A stretch of 64,000 bases of DNA from Gordonia spumicola (GCF_009932475.1 NZ_BJOV01000002.1:124001-188000), one strand, 5' to 3'. Counted from the first letter of the stretch, positions 25,855 through 35,216 are shown. Numbers and translations: made by a program. The notes: generated from the letters alone by a model not told the origin.

Positions 25855-27318
25855 TCAGAACGACCAGATCAGCGGGACCACGAAGATCGCGACGATGCCG
25901 AACAGCAGCAGGCACGGGAGTCCGAGCTTCCAGTAGTCGCCGAACTTGTACGCGCCCGGCTCGGCGACCATCAGGTTGCCCGGCGTGGCGACGGGAGTCA
26001 TGAACGACGCCGCGCCCGCGACGGTGATGCCCATCATCATCGGAAGCGGTGAGACGCCGGCGTCCTGGGCGATGGCGACCGCGACCGGCGCGACGATGAG
26101 GACCGTCGCGAGATTCGACAGGAACTGTCCGAGGATCAGCACGATGACGACCACCGCCGCCAGCAGCAGGTAGGGCGACGAGTCGCCGAGACGATCGACG
26201 AGCGTCGACGAGATCTTGTCGGCCGCGCCGCTGGTCTGCAGGGCCGTCGACAGCGGAATCATGCCCGCGACCACGAACAACGTGGTCAGCGAGATCGACG
26301 ACTGCGCCTGGCTCGACGTGATCACCCGCAGTCCGACGAGGAGGACGGCCGCCGCGATCACGACAATCGACGCGGGCACCACGTTGACCGCGAGCATCAC
26401 GCACATCGCGATGAGGACGGCGACGGCGATGTACGAGCTGCGTCCGAGGACCACGGACTGTCGTTTCACCTGGTCGGGGGCGTCGACGGCGAGCACCCCG
26501 GAATGGGCGGCCTGGCGTTCCAGCGACTCCCACGCGCCGCGCATCACCAGGACGTCGCCGACGCGCAGCGTGGCCTTGTCGAGGTGTTCCCCACCGCGGT
26601 TGACGGCGACGACGATCAGGTCGCCCGACTCGGTGCGCATGCCCGGGTACACCTCGTCGCCGAGGAACGGCGATCGCGGCGGGATGACGATCTCGGTGAC
26701 ACCGTCCTCGTAACTGAGCGACGCGTCGCCCGCATCGAGCGAGTACTGTCCCGCCAGGGTCTCGGCGTAGTCGCCGAGGTCGCGCGGGGCGTTCGCGGGG
26801 CTGCGGTGCGGGAGCAGCCGAGGACCGAGGAACACGGCTATCGCGATGACGCCCGCGAGCAGCGGCACACCGACGAGGGCGAACTCGAAGAAGCCGAGGC
26901 GACGCGCGTCGGCGTCGACGGCCAGGTCGGACACGAGCAGGTTGATCGGCGTGCCCAGCAGGGTCAGCATCGAGCCCGCGTGGGCGGCGAAGGCCAGCGG
27001 GATCAGCATCTGCGACGGCGGCTGTCCGATCTTCACGGCGAGCATCACCGCGACCGGCACCAGCGCGGCGACGGCTCCGTTGACGCTGATCAGCGCCGTC
27101 AACGCCGCCGAGAGCAGCATCATCGCGGCGAGGGTCGCCGTGCGGCTCTCACCGATGCGGCGGATCAGCTGCTGCCCGGCCCACGCCGTGACACCGGTCG
27201 CGTCGAGCGCTTCACTGACGACGAACAGACCGGCGAGGTAGATGACGATGGGATCGCCGAACCCGGCGATCGCCTGCTCGAAGGTGACGGTGTGCGTGAA
27301 GTACAACGCGAGCGTCAC
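25855..27318 (-). CDS. SLC13/DASS-family transporter with RCK_C (TrkA-C) domain
   Basis: 487 residues from GTG 27318. About ten membrane segments in two halves, with the family motifs TLLGTPINLLV and TPVATPGNLMV (paired re-entrant loops), separated by a soluble TrkA-C-like domain (SGDLIVVAVNRGGEHLDKAT). Transports dicarboxylates, sulfate or similar anions with Na+ or H+. The frame stays open upstream to about 27430 and encodes another hydrophobic segment (TTSIVLVCAIAVFIW) without an ATG/GTG/TTG, so the true N-terminus is probably longer. It follows the amidohydrolase on the same strand. Confidence 0.82.
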   Translation of the reverse strand: MTLALYFTHTVTFEQAIAGFGDPIVIYLAGLFVVSEALDATGVTAWAGQQLIRRIGESRTATLAAMMLLSAALTALISVNGAVAALVPVAVMLAVKIGQPPSQMLIPLAFAAHAGSMLTLLGTPINLLVSDLAVDADARRLGFFEFALVGVPLLAGVIAIAVFLGPRLLPHRSPANAPRDLGDYAETLAGQYSLDAGDASLSYEDGVTEIVIPPRSPFLGDEVYPGMRTESGDLIVVAVNRGGEHLDKATLRVGDVLVMRGAWESLERQAAHSGVLAVDAPDQVKRQSVVLGRSSYIAVAVLIAMCVMLAVNVVPASIVVIAAAVLLVGLRVITSSQAQSSISLTTLFVVAGMIPLSTALQTSGAADKISSTLVDRLGDSSPYLLLAAVVVIVLILGQFLSNLATVLIVAPVAVAIAQDAGVSPLPMMMGITVAGAASFMTPVATPGNLMVAEPGAYKFGDYWKLGLPCLLLFGIVAIFVVPLIWSF

Positions 27319-27436
27319 CCCGAGCGCGACGATGCCGGGCGAGAAGCGGTTCCAGATGAAGACGGCGATCGCGCAGACGAGAACGATCGAGGTGGTGATG
27401 ATCGGGTCGATCGGGAGTGCCTTTCTCGTGTCCTGG

Positions 27437-28755
27437 TCAGATGGAGGCGAGCTGGTCGTCGATCTCGGTGATGCGATCGATGACCGGGTTCTCGATCAGG
27501 TGGCCGTGGGCGATCACGGCGCGCGGCTGACGCAACGCCGACAGTGCGTCCATCGGGTTGCGGTCGAGGAGGATGACGTCCGCCGACTTGCCCACCTCGA
27601 GCGAACCGGTGACGTCGTCGATTCCGAGGATCCGCGCATTGCCCGCGGTCGCCGTGTTGACGGCCTCGGCGATGGTGAATCCACCGAAGCGGACCAGGTA
27701 CTCGAGTTCGAGCCAGGTGTTGGCGTGCGTCACGTAGGTGACGGCCGAGTCGGTGCCCATGCCGATCGGGATGTCGTTCTCGCGCGCCGCGGCGATGCCC
27801 GCGACCATCTCGTCGAGGACGAGGACCGCGTTGGCGTGTACGACGTCGTTCGCGCTGGTGACGGACTGGTCGAGCTTGACCAGCGGCATGCACGCCTGCA
27901 GGGTCGGGATCATCGCCGACCAGCCGCGCAGCGACTTCGGGTTGTCCTTGTAGAGCGCGATCGTCTCCTCGTCCATCGAGCTGCCGTGCTCGATGGTGTC
28001 GACGCCCGCGAGCAGAGCGTTGCGGACGCCTTCGACGCTCTGCGCGTGCGCGGCGACGAGCACGCCGCGGGCGTGGGCCTCTTCGCAGACCGCCGTCATC
28101 GACGGGACGTCCATCTCGGGGTGCCGGCGTGGCCGATGCACTTGGCGTCGCTGACGCCTCCGGTCGCGGCGATCTTGATGGCGCGGGCGCCGTGGTCGAG
28201 GTTCTCGCGGGTCCACTTGCGGGCCGCGTCGACGTCGTCGGCGATGTGCGCGATCATCGGAGCCCCGTGGCCGCCGGTGATCGCCATCAGCGGACCGGAC
28301 GGCAGAATCCGCGGCCCGACGAGTTCACCCGCGTCGATCTGATCGCGCAGGCCGATGACCTCGTACGAGACGTCGCCGACGGTGCGCAGCGTGGTGACGC
28401 CGGTGTGCAGCTGAGTGAGGGCGTTCATCCGCACCCGCTTGCGCAGCATGACGCCGCCGAGCGGCCCCTTGGCGAGGAACGCGGCGATCTTCGACGTCGC
28501 CGGGTGCAGCGCGATCTTCGACAGCGGCCTGCCGTCCGCGAACAGGTGCGCGTGAGCGTTGATCAGGCCGGGCATGGCGAAGCGGCCGACGCCGTCGAGG
28601 TGTTTGGCGTCGACCGGGATCTGCACGTCGGCGGCCGGACCCGCATACGCGATGGTCCCGTCACTGTCGACGAGGAGGGTCCAGCCTTCGTGAACGGTCC
28701 CGGATTCGTCGCCGGTGACGACGGTGACATCTGTGATGGCGATGCTTATGGACAT
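27437..28755 (-). pseudogene. Metal-dependent amidohydrolase, frameshifted
   Basis: Imidazolonepropionase/prolidase-like amidohydrolase of about 439 residues. The 5' part (from ATG 28755) has the HxH motif in INAHAHLF and the Lys in RAIKIAATGG, then runs out of frame at GHAGTPRWTSRR-stop. The 3' part, in another frame, continues PEMDVPSM, AAHAQS (His), TIEHGSSMD (His) and GMGTDSAVT (Asp), and ends at 27437. The break is near 28122 at a run of four C; five would restore one frame. Real mutation or missed base cannot be told here. Probably in an operon with the SLC13 gene. Confidence 0.85.
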
Positions 28756-28897
28756 TGTTCAATTCTATCCTTCCGTCGATGCTCCTCGTCAGCGAACTGC
28801 ACGGCCGGAGCGCCGGAGCAGGCCGTCGACGCAACCCCGAGAGCTCGCGGCGCAGCCGACGCGGAAGCTTCATGCCAGAATTGAAAACGACCATAAA

Positions 28898-28911
28898 TAG
28901 AACACGTTTCA
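28898..28911. promoter_or_regulatory. KstR-like operator (TAGAACACGTTTCA)
   Basis: Fits TnnAACnnGTTnnA, the mycobacterial KstR sterol-regulon consensus. It ends 27 bp before the ATG at 28939, in the gap between the amidohydrolase and the divergent NTF2-like gene. Near-identical sites lie at 47280 and 60238. Confidence 0.6.
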
Positions 28912-28938
28912 GTCTTGACTGCCGACGAGGAGCCGACC

Positions 28939-29631
28939 ATGAGCCGCCGCCAGACACTGCTCGCCACCGCCGAACGATCACCGGCCGCCGTCGCCGCACA
29001 CGACAAGCAGGCGTGGCTCGACGTGTTCACCGACGGCGGCGTGGTGAACGATCCGGTGGGCTCGGCGCCCCATCGCGGACGGGACCGACTCGGCCGCTTC
29101 TACGACACTTTCATCGCCCCGAACACCGTGACCTTCCATCCGGAGCACGACATCGTGTGCGACGACGTCGTCGTCCGCGATCTGACGCTCGAGATCACGA
29201 TGAGCGACGCGGTGACCCTGTTCGTGCCCGCCCACCTGCGCTACGAGATGGCGTCGCCGGATCGCATCGCCAGCCTGCACGCGCATTGGGAGCTCCCCGC
29301 GATGGTCGGCCAGATGCTCGGCACGGGCGTGTCGTCCGCGCCGGTGTCGTTGCGACTGTCGACACTCCTCATACGAAATCAAGGACTGGCAGGCACGGCG
29401 GGATTCGCGCGCGGTTTCGTGCGCGTCGGCGCCGCGCACAAGCGCAAAGCCGTCGAGCACCTCGAGTCGAAGCACCCCGATTGGACGGCGGGCAAATGCA
29501 TCGCGGCCGGGAACTTCGTCACCGTCAGCATGCGGCGCGGCGGTGAGCACGCCGTCGCCATGATCGAGTTCGCCAAGGGGTCGATCACCGGCGACCGACT
29601 CTTCGCCGAGCAGCGGGAACACGACAGCTAA
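28939..29631 (+). CDS. NTF2-like (SnoaL/ketosteroid-isomerase fold) protein
   Basis: 230 residues from ATG 28939, preceded by GAGGAGC. The first half has the NTF2-like layout (AHDKQAWLDVFTDGGVVNDP, HRGRDRLGRFYDTFI, HAHWELP). The second half, with AGFARGFVRVGAAHKRKAVE, is less typical. A steroid- or polyketide-binding or isomerising role is possible and would fit the KstR-like box in its promoter, but no catalytic pair could be assigned. Confidence 0.65.
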   Translation: MSRRQTLLATAERSPAAVAAHDKQAWLDVFTDGGVVNDPVGSAPHRGRDRLGRFYDTFIAPNTVTFHPEHDIVCDDVVVRDLTLEITMSDAVTLFVPAHLRYEMASPDRIASLHAHWELPAMVGQMLGTGVSSAPVSLRLSTLLIRNQGLAGTAGFARGFVRVGAAHKRKAVEHLESKHPDWTAGKCIAAGNFVTVSMRRGGEHAVAMIEFAKGSITGDRLFAEQREHDS

Positions 29632-29928
29632 CGGTCGGCACATCGACTCGATTACGTATCGGATCGAGACGAAACACATTCGCCTACGCGTTCGGATCGC
29701 CGTCGATCGATAGGGCCTGACGTGGGACTCACGGCCTCAGACAACGTCACCCCACCCCTTCGTGTCGGCCGTTCAGATGGCCGACGAGGCGACCGCACAC
29801 ACCGCCTCCGCACTCCGCGCCCATGCCGCAACTTCGCGGTTACCGATTGGTCAGAAGATAACTGAAACAGTGGAACAGATTGCGTCCACCGCCTCAGGGG
29901 ACGTCAGATCGACCGGACACGAAGGCTG

Positions 29929-29963
29929 CTGAACTGGACTTACGATCAGTGTTCAGAATTTTT
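29929..29963 (+). terminator. Terminator- or attenuator-like hairpin with T-run
   Basis: CTGAACTG, 10-nt loop, CAGTGTTCAG (one bulged G), then AATTTTT. It is 300 bp after the NTF2-like gene and 620 bp before espR. Terminator of the former or part of a long leader of the latter. Confidence 0.45.
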
Positions 29964-30106
29964 CCGGACAAATCGTCGCACCGACTAGCGGCCCGGGAGA
30001 GTTTGCGTTACGGTAACTCCGTGCCCCCGAGGGAGGTCCGGGACGAAGGTGTCAAACGAGGGGTGTCGAATCGGCGTGATGTCGTTCGGCTGATGCGATA
30101 CCTAGG

Positions 30107-30173
30107 CCTCGAAGAGATTCGAGGCAGACGGCGGCGGCCGGTTCCGTGGGGGGACCAGCCGCCGCCGTTCTGC
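30107..30173 (+). other. Structured gene-free region upstream of espR (two strong hairpins)
   Basis: Within the 952-bp gap 29632-30583, which has no supported ORF, two adjacent hairpins stand out. The first is CCTCGAA-GAGA-TTCGAGG (30107-30124), a GNRA tetraloop. The second (30125-30173) pairs AGACGGCGGCGGC with GCCGCCGCCGTTCT and has an inner GGTTCC/GGGACC stem. No T-run follows. Candidate small RNA or espR leader element; no known family recognised. Confidence 0.4.
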
Positions 30174-30583
30174 ACATCCGCCCGCCGACGACGTGGCACA
30201 AACCGTGCCAAGCACACGTTCAGCAGTGCCGAATGCACCGGCAGCTGTGGCGAAATCCGCAGACGAGGAGCACCGTCCTCGTCAGACGTCACAGGCGATC
30301 TCCACCGGCCCAGACAGTGCCCACCCGGAGCCACGGGGAACGAGCCTTCTTAGCCACTACATCACCCGATGTGGCCGACGGTGGCGATCCCATGCTGTTT
30401 CTGCACGCTGACGTGCTATTTCACCTCTCGGCTTCGTGTCGCTGACGAATTGCCCAGATGTTGCCTAAGCTTTTGCAGGAGCCCAGAACGGTGGTACGGT
30501 ATAGCTGCTTGCAATCGGTTCACACTGTCGGAGCGTTACAACAGCCCGACGACCGCGACCGAACGACCCGACCGGAAGGCGAA

Positions 30584-30994
30584 ATGGACAACGGCTTTGC
30601 AGATCGGCTGAACCGACTGTTCGAGACGGTGCACCCTCCGGGGCGTCGTCCGCATACCAACTCTGAGGTCGTCGCGGCGCTGACGTCGGCGGGTCACTCG
30701 ATCTCCAAGCCCTACATGTCGCAGCTGCGCAACGGGCACCGCACCAACCCGTCGCACGAGGTCGTCGTCGCGCTCGCCAAGTTCTTCAAGGTGCAGCCCG
30801 ACTACTTCTACGACGATGTGTACGCGGCGAAGATCGACCACGACCTCGAAGTCCTCTCCCAGCTCCGCGGGCGCGGACTCCGCCGCCTGTCGGCCCGCGC
30901 GTTCGACCTCTCCGAGGAGTCGCAGGAGATGCTGACCGCGATGGCGGAGAAGCTGCGCCGTGGCGAGGGCCTCCCCGCCACGCCCAACGAATGA
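30584..30994 (+). CDS. espR: EspR-type XRE nucleoid-associated regulator
   Basis: 136 residues. FADRLNRLFETVHPPGRRPH and SKPYMSQLRNGHRTNPS match the mycobacterial EspR HTH region closely from memory (LNRLFDTVYPPG, APYLSQLRSGNRTNPS). C-terminal helices (LRRLSARAFDLS) form the dimerisation half. In mycobacteria EspR bridges DNA and controls cell-wall and ESX-1-linked genes. ATG 30584 with GGAAGG upstream. The 950-bp gene-free stretch in front suggests elaborate control. It is followed after 16 bp by a Thr/Pro-rich exported protein. Confidence 0.85.
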   Translation: MDNGFADRLNRLFETVHPPGRRPHTNSEVVAALTSAGHSISKPYMSQLRNGHRTNPSHEVVVALAKFFKVQPDYFYDDVYAAKIDHDLEVLSQLRGRGLRRLSARAFDLSEESQEMLTAMAEKLRRGEGLPATPNE

Positions 30995-31010
30995 CGAACG
31001 TCCCTCGACG

Positions 31011-31796
31011 ATGACGCGGAGGCGGAACATCTGGCGGGCGGCGGCGCCACTGGCGGCCGCCGCCATCGCCGTGTGCGTTCCGCTCGCCGCCCCGACCATC
31101 GCCGGGGCCCACCCGGACGGCGGTTGGGGGCACTGCCACCATCACCACGGCTGTTGGACTCCGCCCACCACCACGGGTCCTACCACCACTGACCCGACGA
31201 CAACGACGGACCCGACCACCACCACGGACCCGACGACCGATCCGACCACCACGGATCCGACGACGACGGACCCCACGACGACGAGCCCGTCCGACACCAC
31301 TCCGACGGCGCCGACCATCACCTTCACGTCACCGAGCCCCACGTCGCCCACGGTCACGTCACCGACGTCTCCCACCTCTCCGAGTTCGCCCACGACCAGG
31401 ACCGATGCGTCCGGCCCGCGGACGACGCCGCCGCGCGCCACGGCCCCCGGCACCGTTCCTCGACAGCGCCCGGCGACGCCCCGGACCTCCTCGCCGCGGA
31501 CGGTCACCGTTCCGACTGTGGACTCGCCGCTGACACCGCCCGCCGCCTCGAGGCCCACGGCCCCGTCCGAGTCGTCCGACGACGACTCGCACGACGTCGT
31601 CGCCGCCCCCGTCGGCGTGGGCGGACCGCCGAGCTCCGGGCCGGGTCCCACGTCCGCCACCCTCGGTCAGTACATCGGCGCCGCCGTCGGCGTCGGCGGA
31701 ATCCTCGCCGTCGCCGCGGGGACCGCGGGCCTCACCCTCCGATCCGCCCGCGCCGGACGTGCACGAATCAACGCCGCCCGGGCAGAATTCATCTGA
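31011..31796 (+). CDS. Thr/Pro-rich exported surface protein
   Basis: 261 residues. Signal peptide: MTRRRNIWRAAAPLAAAAIA, hydrophobic core and cleavage near AGA-HPDG. Then a His/Cys-rich segment (WGHCHHHHGCW), a TTTDPTT-type repeat and a long Ser/Thr/Pro region, and a C-terminal TM (IGAAVGVGGILAVAAGTAGL) with a short basic tail. Looks like a cell-wall-spanning stalk anchored at the C-terminus. The His cluster might bind metal. No enzyme domain. 16 bp after espR. Confidence 0.75.
   Translation: MTRRRNIWRAAAPLAAAAIAVCVPLAAPTIAGAHPDGGWGHCHHHHGCWTPPTTTGPTTTDPTTTTDPTTTTDPTTDPTTTDPTTTDPTTTSPSDTTPTAPTITFTSPSPTSPTVTSPTSPTSPSSPTTRTDASGPRTTPPRATAPGTVPRQRPATPRTSSPRTVTVPTVDSPLTPPAASRPTAPSESSDDDSHDVVAAPVGVGGPPSSGPGPTSATLGQYIGAAVGVGGILAVAAGTAGLTLRSARAGRARINAARAEFI
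31175..31300 (+). repeat. Low-complexity TTDPT-coding repeat
   Basis: Tandem ACGACGGACCCGACCACC-type units encoding repeated TTDPTT within the exported protein at 31011. Prone to slippage, so unit number may vary between strains. Confidence 0.75.
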
Positions 31797-31817
31797 TCTG
31801 ACCTACGATGGCGTTCG

Positions 31818-31970
31818 ATGTCTGACAACGGCGAGTCCCCCCGTGTGCGCCGGTCGCACCGCCGCGTCCACGCAGCGGTCGACGCGGTGCTCGACGTCGC
31901 CGCACAGAAGCACGCCAATTCACTGCTCGAGATCGTCCACGCCGTCGCGAAGCACGCGGTCGGACGGTGA
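31818..31970 (+). CDS. 50-aa protein coupled to the ImmA/IrrE gene
   Basis: MSDNGESPRVRRSHRRVHAA is its start; the body is a basic helix (VDAVLDVAAQKHANSLLEIV). Its TGA overlaps the GTG start of the peptidase (GTGA), which supports translation. No family recognised; it could be a small partner or regulator of the peptidase. Confidence 0.55.
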   Translation: MSDNGESPRVRRSHRRVHAAVDAVLDVAAQKHANSLLEIVHAVAKHAVGR

Positions 31971-32341
31971 CCGTCGCCGTCGACGACCTCGCGCCCGGTG
32001 TGTGGGGACAGCGCCGCGAGTACGACGATCACGACGAGATCGTCCTCGCACGCTCGCTGCCGAGCGAGGCCCGCACCCTGGCGCACGAGCTGGGGCACGT
32101 CGTGTTCCGTCACCCCGGTACCGCGGCCGACGACGCGTCGCTCGCCGCCGACGACGACCTGATCGCCTACATGCTGCGCGGCGAGGAGCCGACCGATGTG
32201 GAGACGACACCCGACGACACCCTCGAATTGCAGGAGTGGGAGGCCGAGGCGTTCGCCGCACGCCTCCTGCAGCGGCTCGGTCAGCTCGATCGACGCCAGT
32301 CGCTGCGTCCGCTGCTGCGATACGACGAGGCCCTTGGATGA
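31967..32341 (+). CDS. ImmA/IrrE-family metallopeptidase
   Basis: 124 residues from GTG 31967. Zinc motif HELGH (40-44) in TLAHELGHVVFRHPG, with downstream acidic residues in EWEAEAFAARLL (the third ligand, as in IrrE). Members cleave XRE-type repressors in response to DNA damage or mobile-element signals. An XRE protein (EspR) lies upstream in the same direction, and a multi-TM protein follows with an ATGA overlap. Confidence 0.85.
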   Translation: MTVAVDDLAPGVWGQRREYDDHDEIVLARSLPSEARTLAHELGHVVFRHPGTAADDASLAADDDLIAYMLRGEEPTDVETTPDDTLELQEWEAEAFAARLLQRLGQLDRRQSLRPLLRYDEALG

Positions 32342-33285
32342 CGTGGGCCACCTGGATCATCGCCTTCCTGTGCGCGGCGGCCGTCGGATCCCGGCTCGGG
32401 CGACTCACCGTCCGACCACCGTCGCTGGCGCGTAGTTCCGTCGTCATCGCGGCGGTCGCCGTCGCGGGCGCGGCCACCGTCCGCACGCCGACCCTCGCGG
32501 TGATCATCGGGCCGCCGGGCAGCCTGCGGCCCGAGATCGTGTTCGTCGGTTGCTGGGTGCTCGTAGCCGCAGCCACGGCGATGATCGCGGCGGCCGCATG
32601 GCCGGTGATTCGACGCCGCGCCATCGACCGACTGACTGTCGTGGTGCCGCTGCTCACTGTCGGAGTCATCGTCGCCACCGCCGTCACCAAGCACGTCGTG
32701 TACAGCACCGTGTTCATCGTCGCCGCCGGACTGTTCTCGCTGCTCGTCGGCGTGCGCTACATCGCCTGGCACTCCCTCGGACGAGCGATCGCCGTCTATC
32801 TCACGGGGATCGCCGTCGTCGTCGGAACACTGATCGCCGATCTCCGGCACGTCACGCCGACGTCCGACTTGTGGGCGGCGGCGATCGTGATCCTCAGCCT
32901 CGCGTGCACGTCGGTGATGCTCGAGTCGTGGTTCCTGGCCCGCTTCGACCTGCGGGTGAACCGGCGACTGTCGGAGCTGCTCCTGACCGCCCACCCCGAG
33001 TTGGCGTCGGCCGACTACTCGTCGGCCACCACGGTCCTCCGCGCCGACGATCAGGTGTCGCAGATCCTCGACGGCCTGTATCTGCACGCGGGCGCCGGGG
33101 TGATCATCGTCGAGATCGACGACGTCGACGCCCTCTCACCCGTCGACCGCGCACGTCAGGTGGCCCGCTGGCTGCACGATTCGGAGTCGACGCCGATCGA
33201 CCCCGACCTCTTGACGGCGCCGGACGGACTGTCGGACCGGACGTGGGTCCGACTTCTCGCGCGCGAATTCAATCGACTGATGTAA
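32338..33285 (+). CDS. Multi-TM protein of MAB_1171c type
   Basis: 315 residues. Seven or so hydrophobic segments over the first ~200 residues, then a cytoplasmic helical tail (LSELLLTAHPELASADYSSA, ending TWVRLLAREFNRLM). This layout next to an ImmA/IrrE gene is typical of proteins annotated 'MAB_1171c family putative transporter' in mycobacteria and streptomycetes. Transport is not demonstrated; a membrane sensor for the peptidase fits equally well. Confidence 0.65.
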   Translation: MTWATWIIAFLCAAAVGSRLGRLTVRPPSLARSSVVIAAVAVAGAATVRTPTLAVIIGPPGSLRPEIVFVGCWVLVAAATAMIAAAAWPVIRRRAIDRLTVVVPLLTVGVIVATAVTKHVVYSTVFIVAAGLFSLLVGVRYIAWHSLGRAIAVYLTGIAVVVGTLIADLRHVTPTSDLWAAAIVILSLACTSVMLESWFLARFDLRVNRRLSELLLTAHPELASADYSSATTVLRADDQVSQILDGLYLHAGAGVIIVEIDDVDALSPVDRARQVARWLHDSESTPIDPDLLTAPDGLSDRTWVRLLAREFNRLM

Positions 33286-33332
33286 CGAACCGTCGCTCGG
33301 CGACGATGCGCGGCATTCAGTACGGTGGTTTC

Positions 33333-33989
33333 ATGGCGGACATCATCATCATCGGAGGACACGGCAAGATCGCGCGGCTCCTCGCCCCACTGTTGACCGA
33401 ACGCGGAGACAACGTCACCTCGGTCATCCGGAAGCCCGACCAGGCCGACGCGGTGGCCCAGACCGGAGCGACGCCTCTCGTCTTCGACGTCGAGAACTCC
33501 TCGCGTGCCGAGATCGCTGCCGCCCTGGCCGGTTTCGACGCCGTCGTCTGGAGTGCGGGCGCGGGCGGCGGCGACCCGGAACGCACGTACGCCGTGGACC
33601 GAGACGCGGCCATCCGCACGATCGACGCCGCGGCCGACGCCGACGTCCCGCGATTCGTCATGGTCTCGTATCTCGGTGCGAACACCGATCACGGCGTCCC
33701 GGAGGACGACTCGTTCTTCCCCTACGCCGAGGCGAAGGCCGCTGCCGACGTCGCGCTCCGCGAGTCGGACCTCGATTGGACCGTCCTCATGCCGGGAGCC
33801 CTGACTCTCGACGAGCCGTCCGGGACGATCGACCCGGCCGCGATCCGCGCGTCCAACCTGCCCGGCACGTCCCGCGCCAACGTCGCGCTCGTCGCCGCCG
33901 CGGCCCTCGCCGACTCGGCATCGATCGGCAAGAACGTCCCGTTCACCGACGGTTCGGTTCCCATCCCCGTCGCACTCGCCGCCCTCTAG
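33333..33989 (+). CDS. Atypical SDR (NAD(P)-binding, YwnB-like)
   Basis: 218 residues. N-terminal GGHGKIARLLAP dinucleotide motif, WSAGAGGG, VMVSYLGAN and FPYAEAKAAAD (YxxxK). Compact NAD(P)H-binding family related to flavin reductases and NmrA-like proteins. Stand-alone, convergent with the MpaB-type gene (6-bp gap). Substrate unknown. Confidence 0.82.
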   Translation: MADIIIIGGHGKIARLLAPLLTERGDNVTSVIRKPDQADAVAQTGATPLVFDVENSSRAEIAAALAGFDAVVWSAGAGGGDPERTYAVDRDAAIRTIDAAADADVPRFVMVSYLGANTDHGVPEDDSFFPYAEAKAAADVALRESDLDWTVLMPGALTLDEPSGTIDPAAIRASNLPGTSRANVALVAAAALADSASIGKNVPFTDGSVPIPVALAAL

Positions 33990-33995
33990 CGCCGC

Positions 33996-35216
33996 TTACC
34001 GGCGCAGCGCCTTCGAGGCGTCGAAGGCCTCTTCGCGGCTGCCGAGATGCCATGCGTGCCATCGGCGCCAGCTGTTCACCGCGATGCGCTGTTGTGCGTC
34101 GTCCACCGCGGGGACCACCCGGCGGAGCAGTTCGACGACGGCCACGAACGGGGCCCTCGCGACGAGGAACGCGAGGCCGGGGAGACCGCTGGGCAGGCGG
34201 TAGTCCTTCCGGTTCCACGGAAGCATGAACAGGCGAGTGTATCCGGCCTGCAAGTGCAGGTGCGCCAGGGCGCGGGCGCGCCCGACTCCGCGGACCGACG
34301 GTCCGGGCCGGAACGACGGGACGAATCCCTCGACGAGTTCGGGGCCGAGCGGACCCGAGTCGTGTTTGCGGGTCGCGTCGAAGTAATAGAGGAGTCGGAC
34401 GCCGTCGGCGACGGTCTCCGGATACATCTCGTCGACGCGGCATCCGACGAGATGGCCGAGGTAGCGGTTGAAGTGCAGCACCGCGCGCATCTCGGCGGGG
34501 CTGGTGAGGAAGCCGAGCGCGAACAGGCCAAGGGCGGGTGCGACGCTGCCGCCGAGGAGCGTCAGCATCATCTCGCTCTGGCTGATCGGGAGGCCGTGGA
34601 CGTCGGACCGCCATTCCGGGTGCGCGGCGACGCGGGCCCGGACCGACACGTGCATCACCCGCACTTTGAGGGAGACCTCGCGGGCGGTCGACCCCGGCGT
34701 GAGCACCGCACCGGGCCGACACACCTCCAGCCACCAGCGGCTCGTCTCCAGATACCGGTGCAGGGCCGACGCTCCCGCGTACCCGCCGGACAGCGACAGC
34801 GGAACGGCGAGCGACGCTTCGGTGTACGTGTCCATCGTTCCGGCGTTGCCGACGGCGCCCAGGCTGTATCCCCAGCGACGCCAGACCGCGGCGCCCTGTT
34901 CGATGAGTTCGGGGTCGACCCAGTCGGGGACGGTCTCGAACTCGGCGAACAGTTCGCGCATCGACTCGGGTGCGTCCGGGACATTGTCGACGCCGACGCG
35001 GAGCGCCTCGTCGAGCAGTTCGCGGGCCTTCGCGCTGCCCATCTCACCGTGATAGGTCTGCGCGACGAATCGTTCGGCGACCGGATCGCCGTCGCTGTGG
35101 CCGCTGACGAATGCGCCGCGCACCGCGTCGGACGGCAGCAGGTCGAAGCGGGTGAACCGCTTGACCCGATCGCGGATTCGGCGATGCTGCGGCGACACTG
35201 TCAGTTCAACGGTCAT
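33996..35216 (-). CDS. MpaB/DUF2236-family oxygenase-like protein
   Basis: About 406 residues from ATG 35216 (MTVELTVSPQHRR); longer starts enter the regulatory region. MpaB/latex-clearing-protein-like features: RYLETSRWWLEV, RVMHVSVRARVAAH with the His and Arg that bind haem in characterised members, and PISQSEMMLTL. Latex-clearing proteins cleave polyisoprene; most actinobacterial relatives are uncharacterised. No signal peptide seen. Divergent from the LLM gene with a dyad between. Confidence 0.75.
   Translation of the reverse strand: MTVELTVSPQHRRIRDRVKRFTRFDLLPSDAVRGAFVSGHSDGDPVAERFVAQTYHGEMGSAKARELLDEALRVGVDNVPDAPESMRELFAEFETVPDWVDPELIEQGAAVWRRWGYSLGAVGNAGTMDTYTEASLAVPLSLSGGYAGASALHRYLETSRWWLEVCRPGAVLTPGSTAREVSLKVRVMHVSVRARVAAHPEWRSDVHGLPISQSEMMLTLLGGSVAPALGLFALGFLTSPAEMRAVLHFNRYLGHLVGCRVDEMYPETVADGVRLLYYFDATRKHDSGPLGPELVEGFVPSFRPGPSVRGVGRARALAHLHLQAGYTRLFMLPWNRKDYRLPSGLPGLAFLVARAPFVAVVELLRRVVPAVDDAQQRIAVNSWRRWHAWHLGSREEAFDASKALRR

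Noticed and set aside
29880-30353. Plus-strand ORF before espR
   Set aside because: Composition is unlike protein and it covers the strong hairpins; better explained as non-coding.
31175-31300. Possible CRISPR-like array
   Set aside because: The repeats are in-frame codon repeats (TTDPTT) with no unique spacers and no cas genes in the window.
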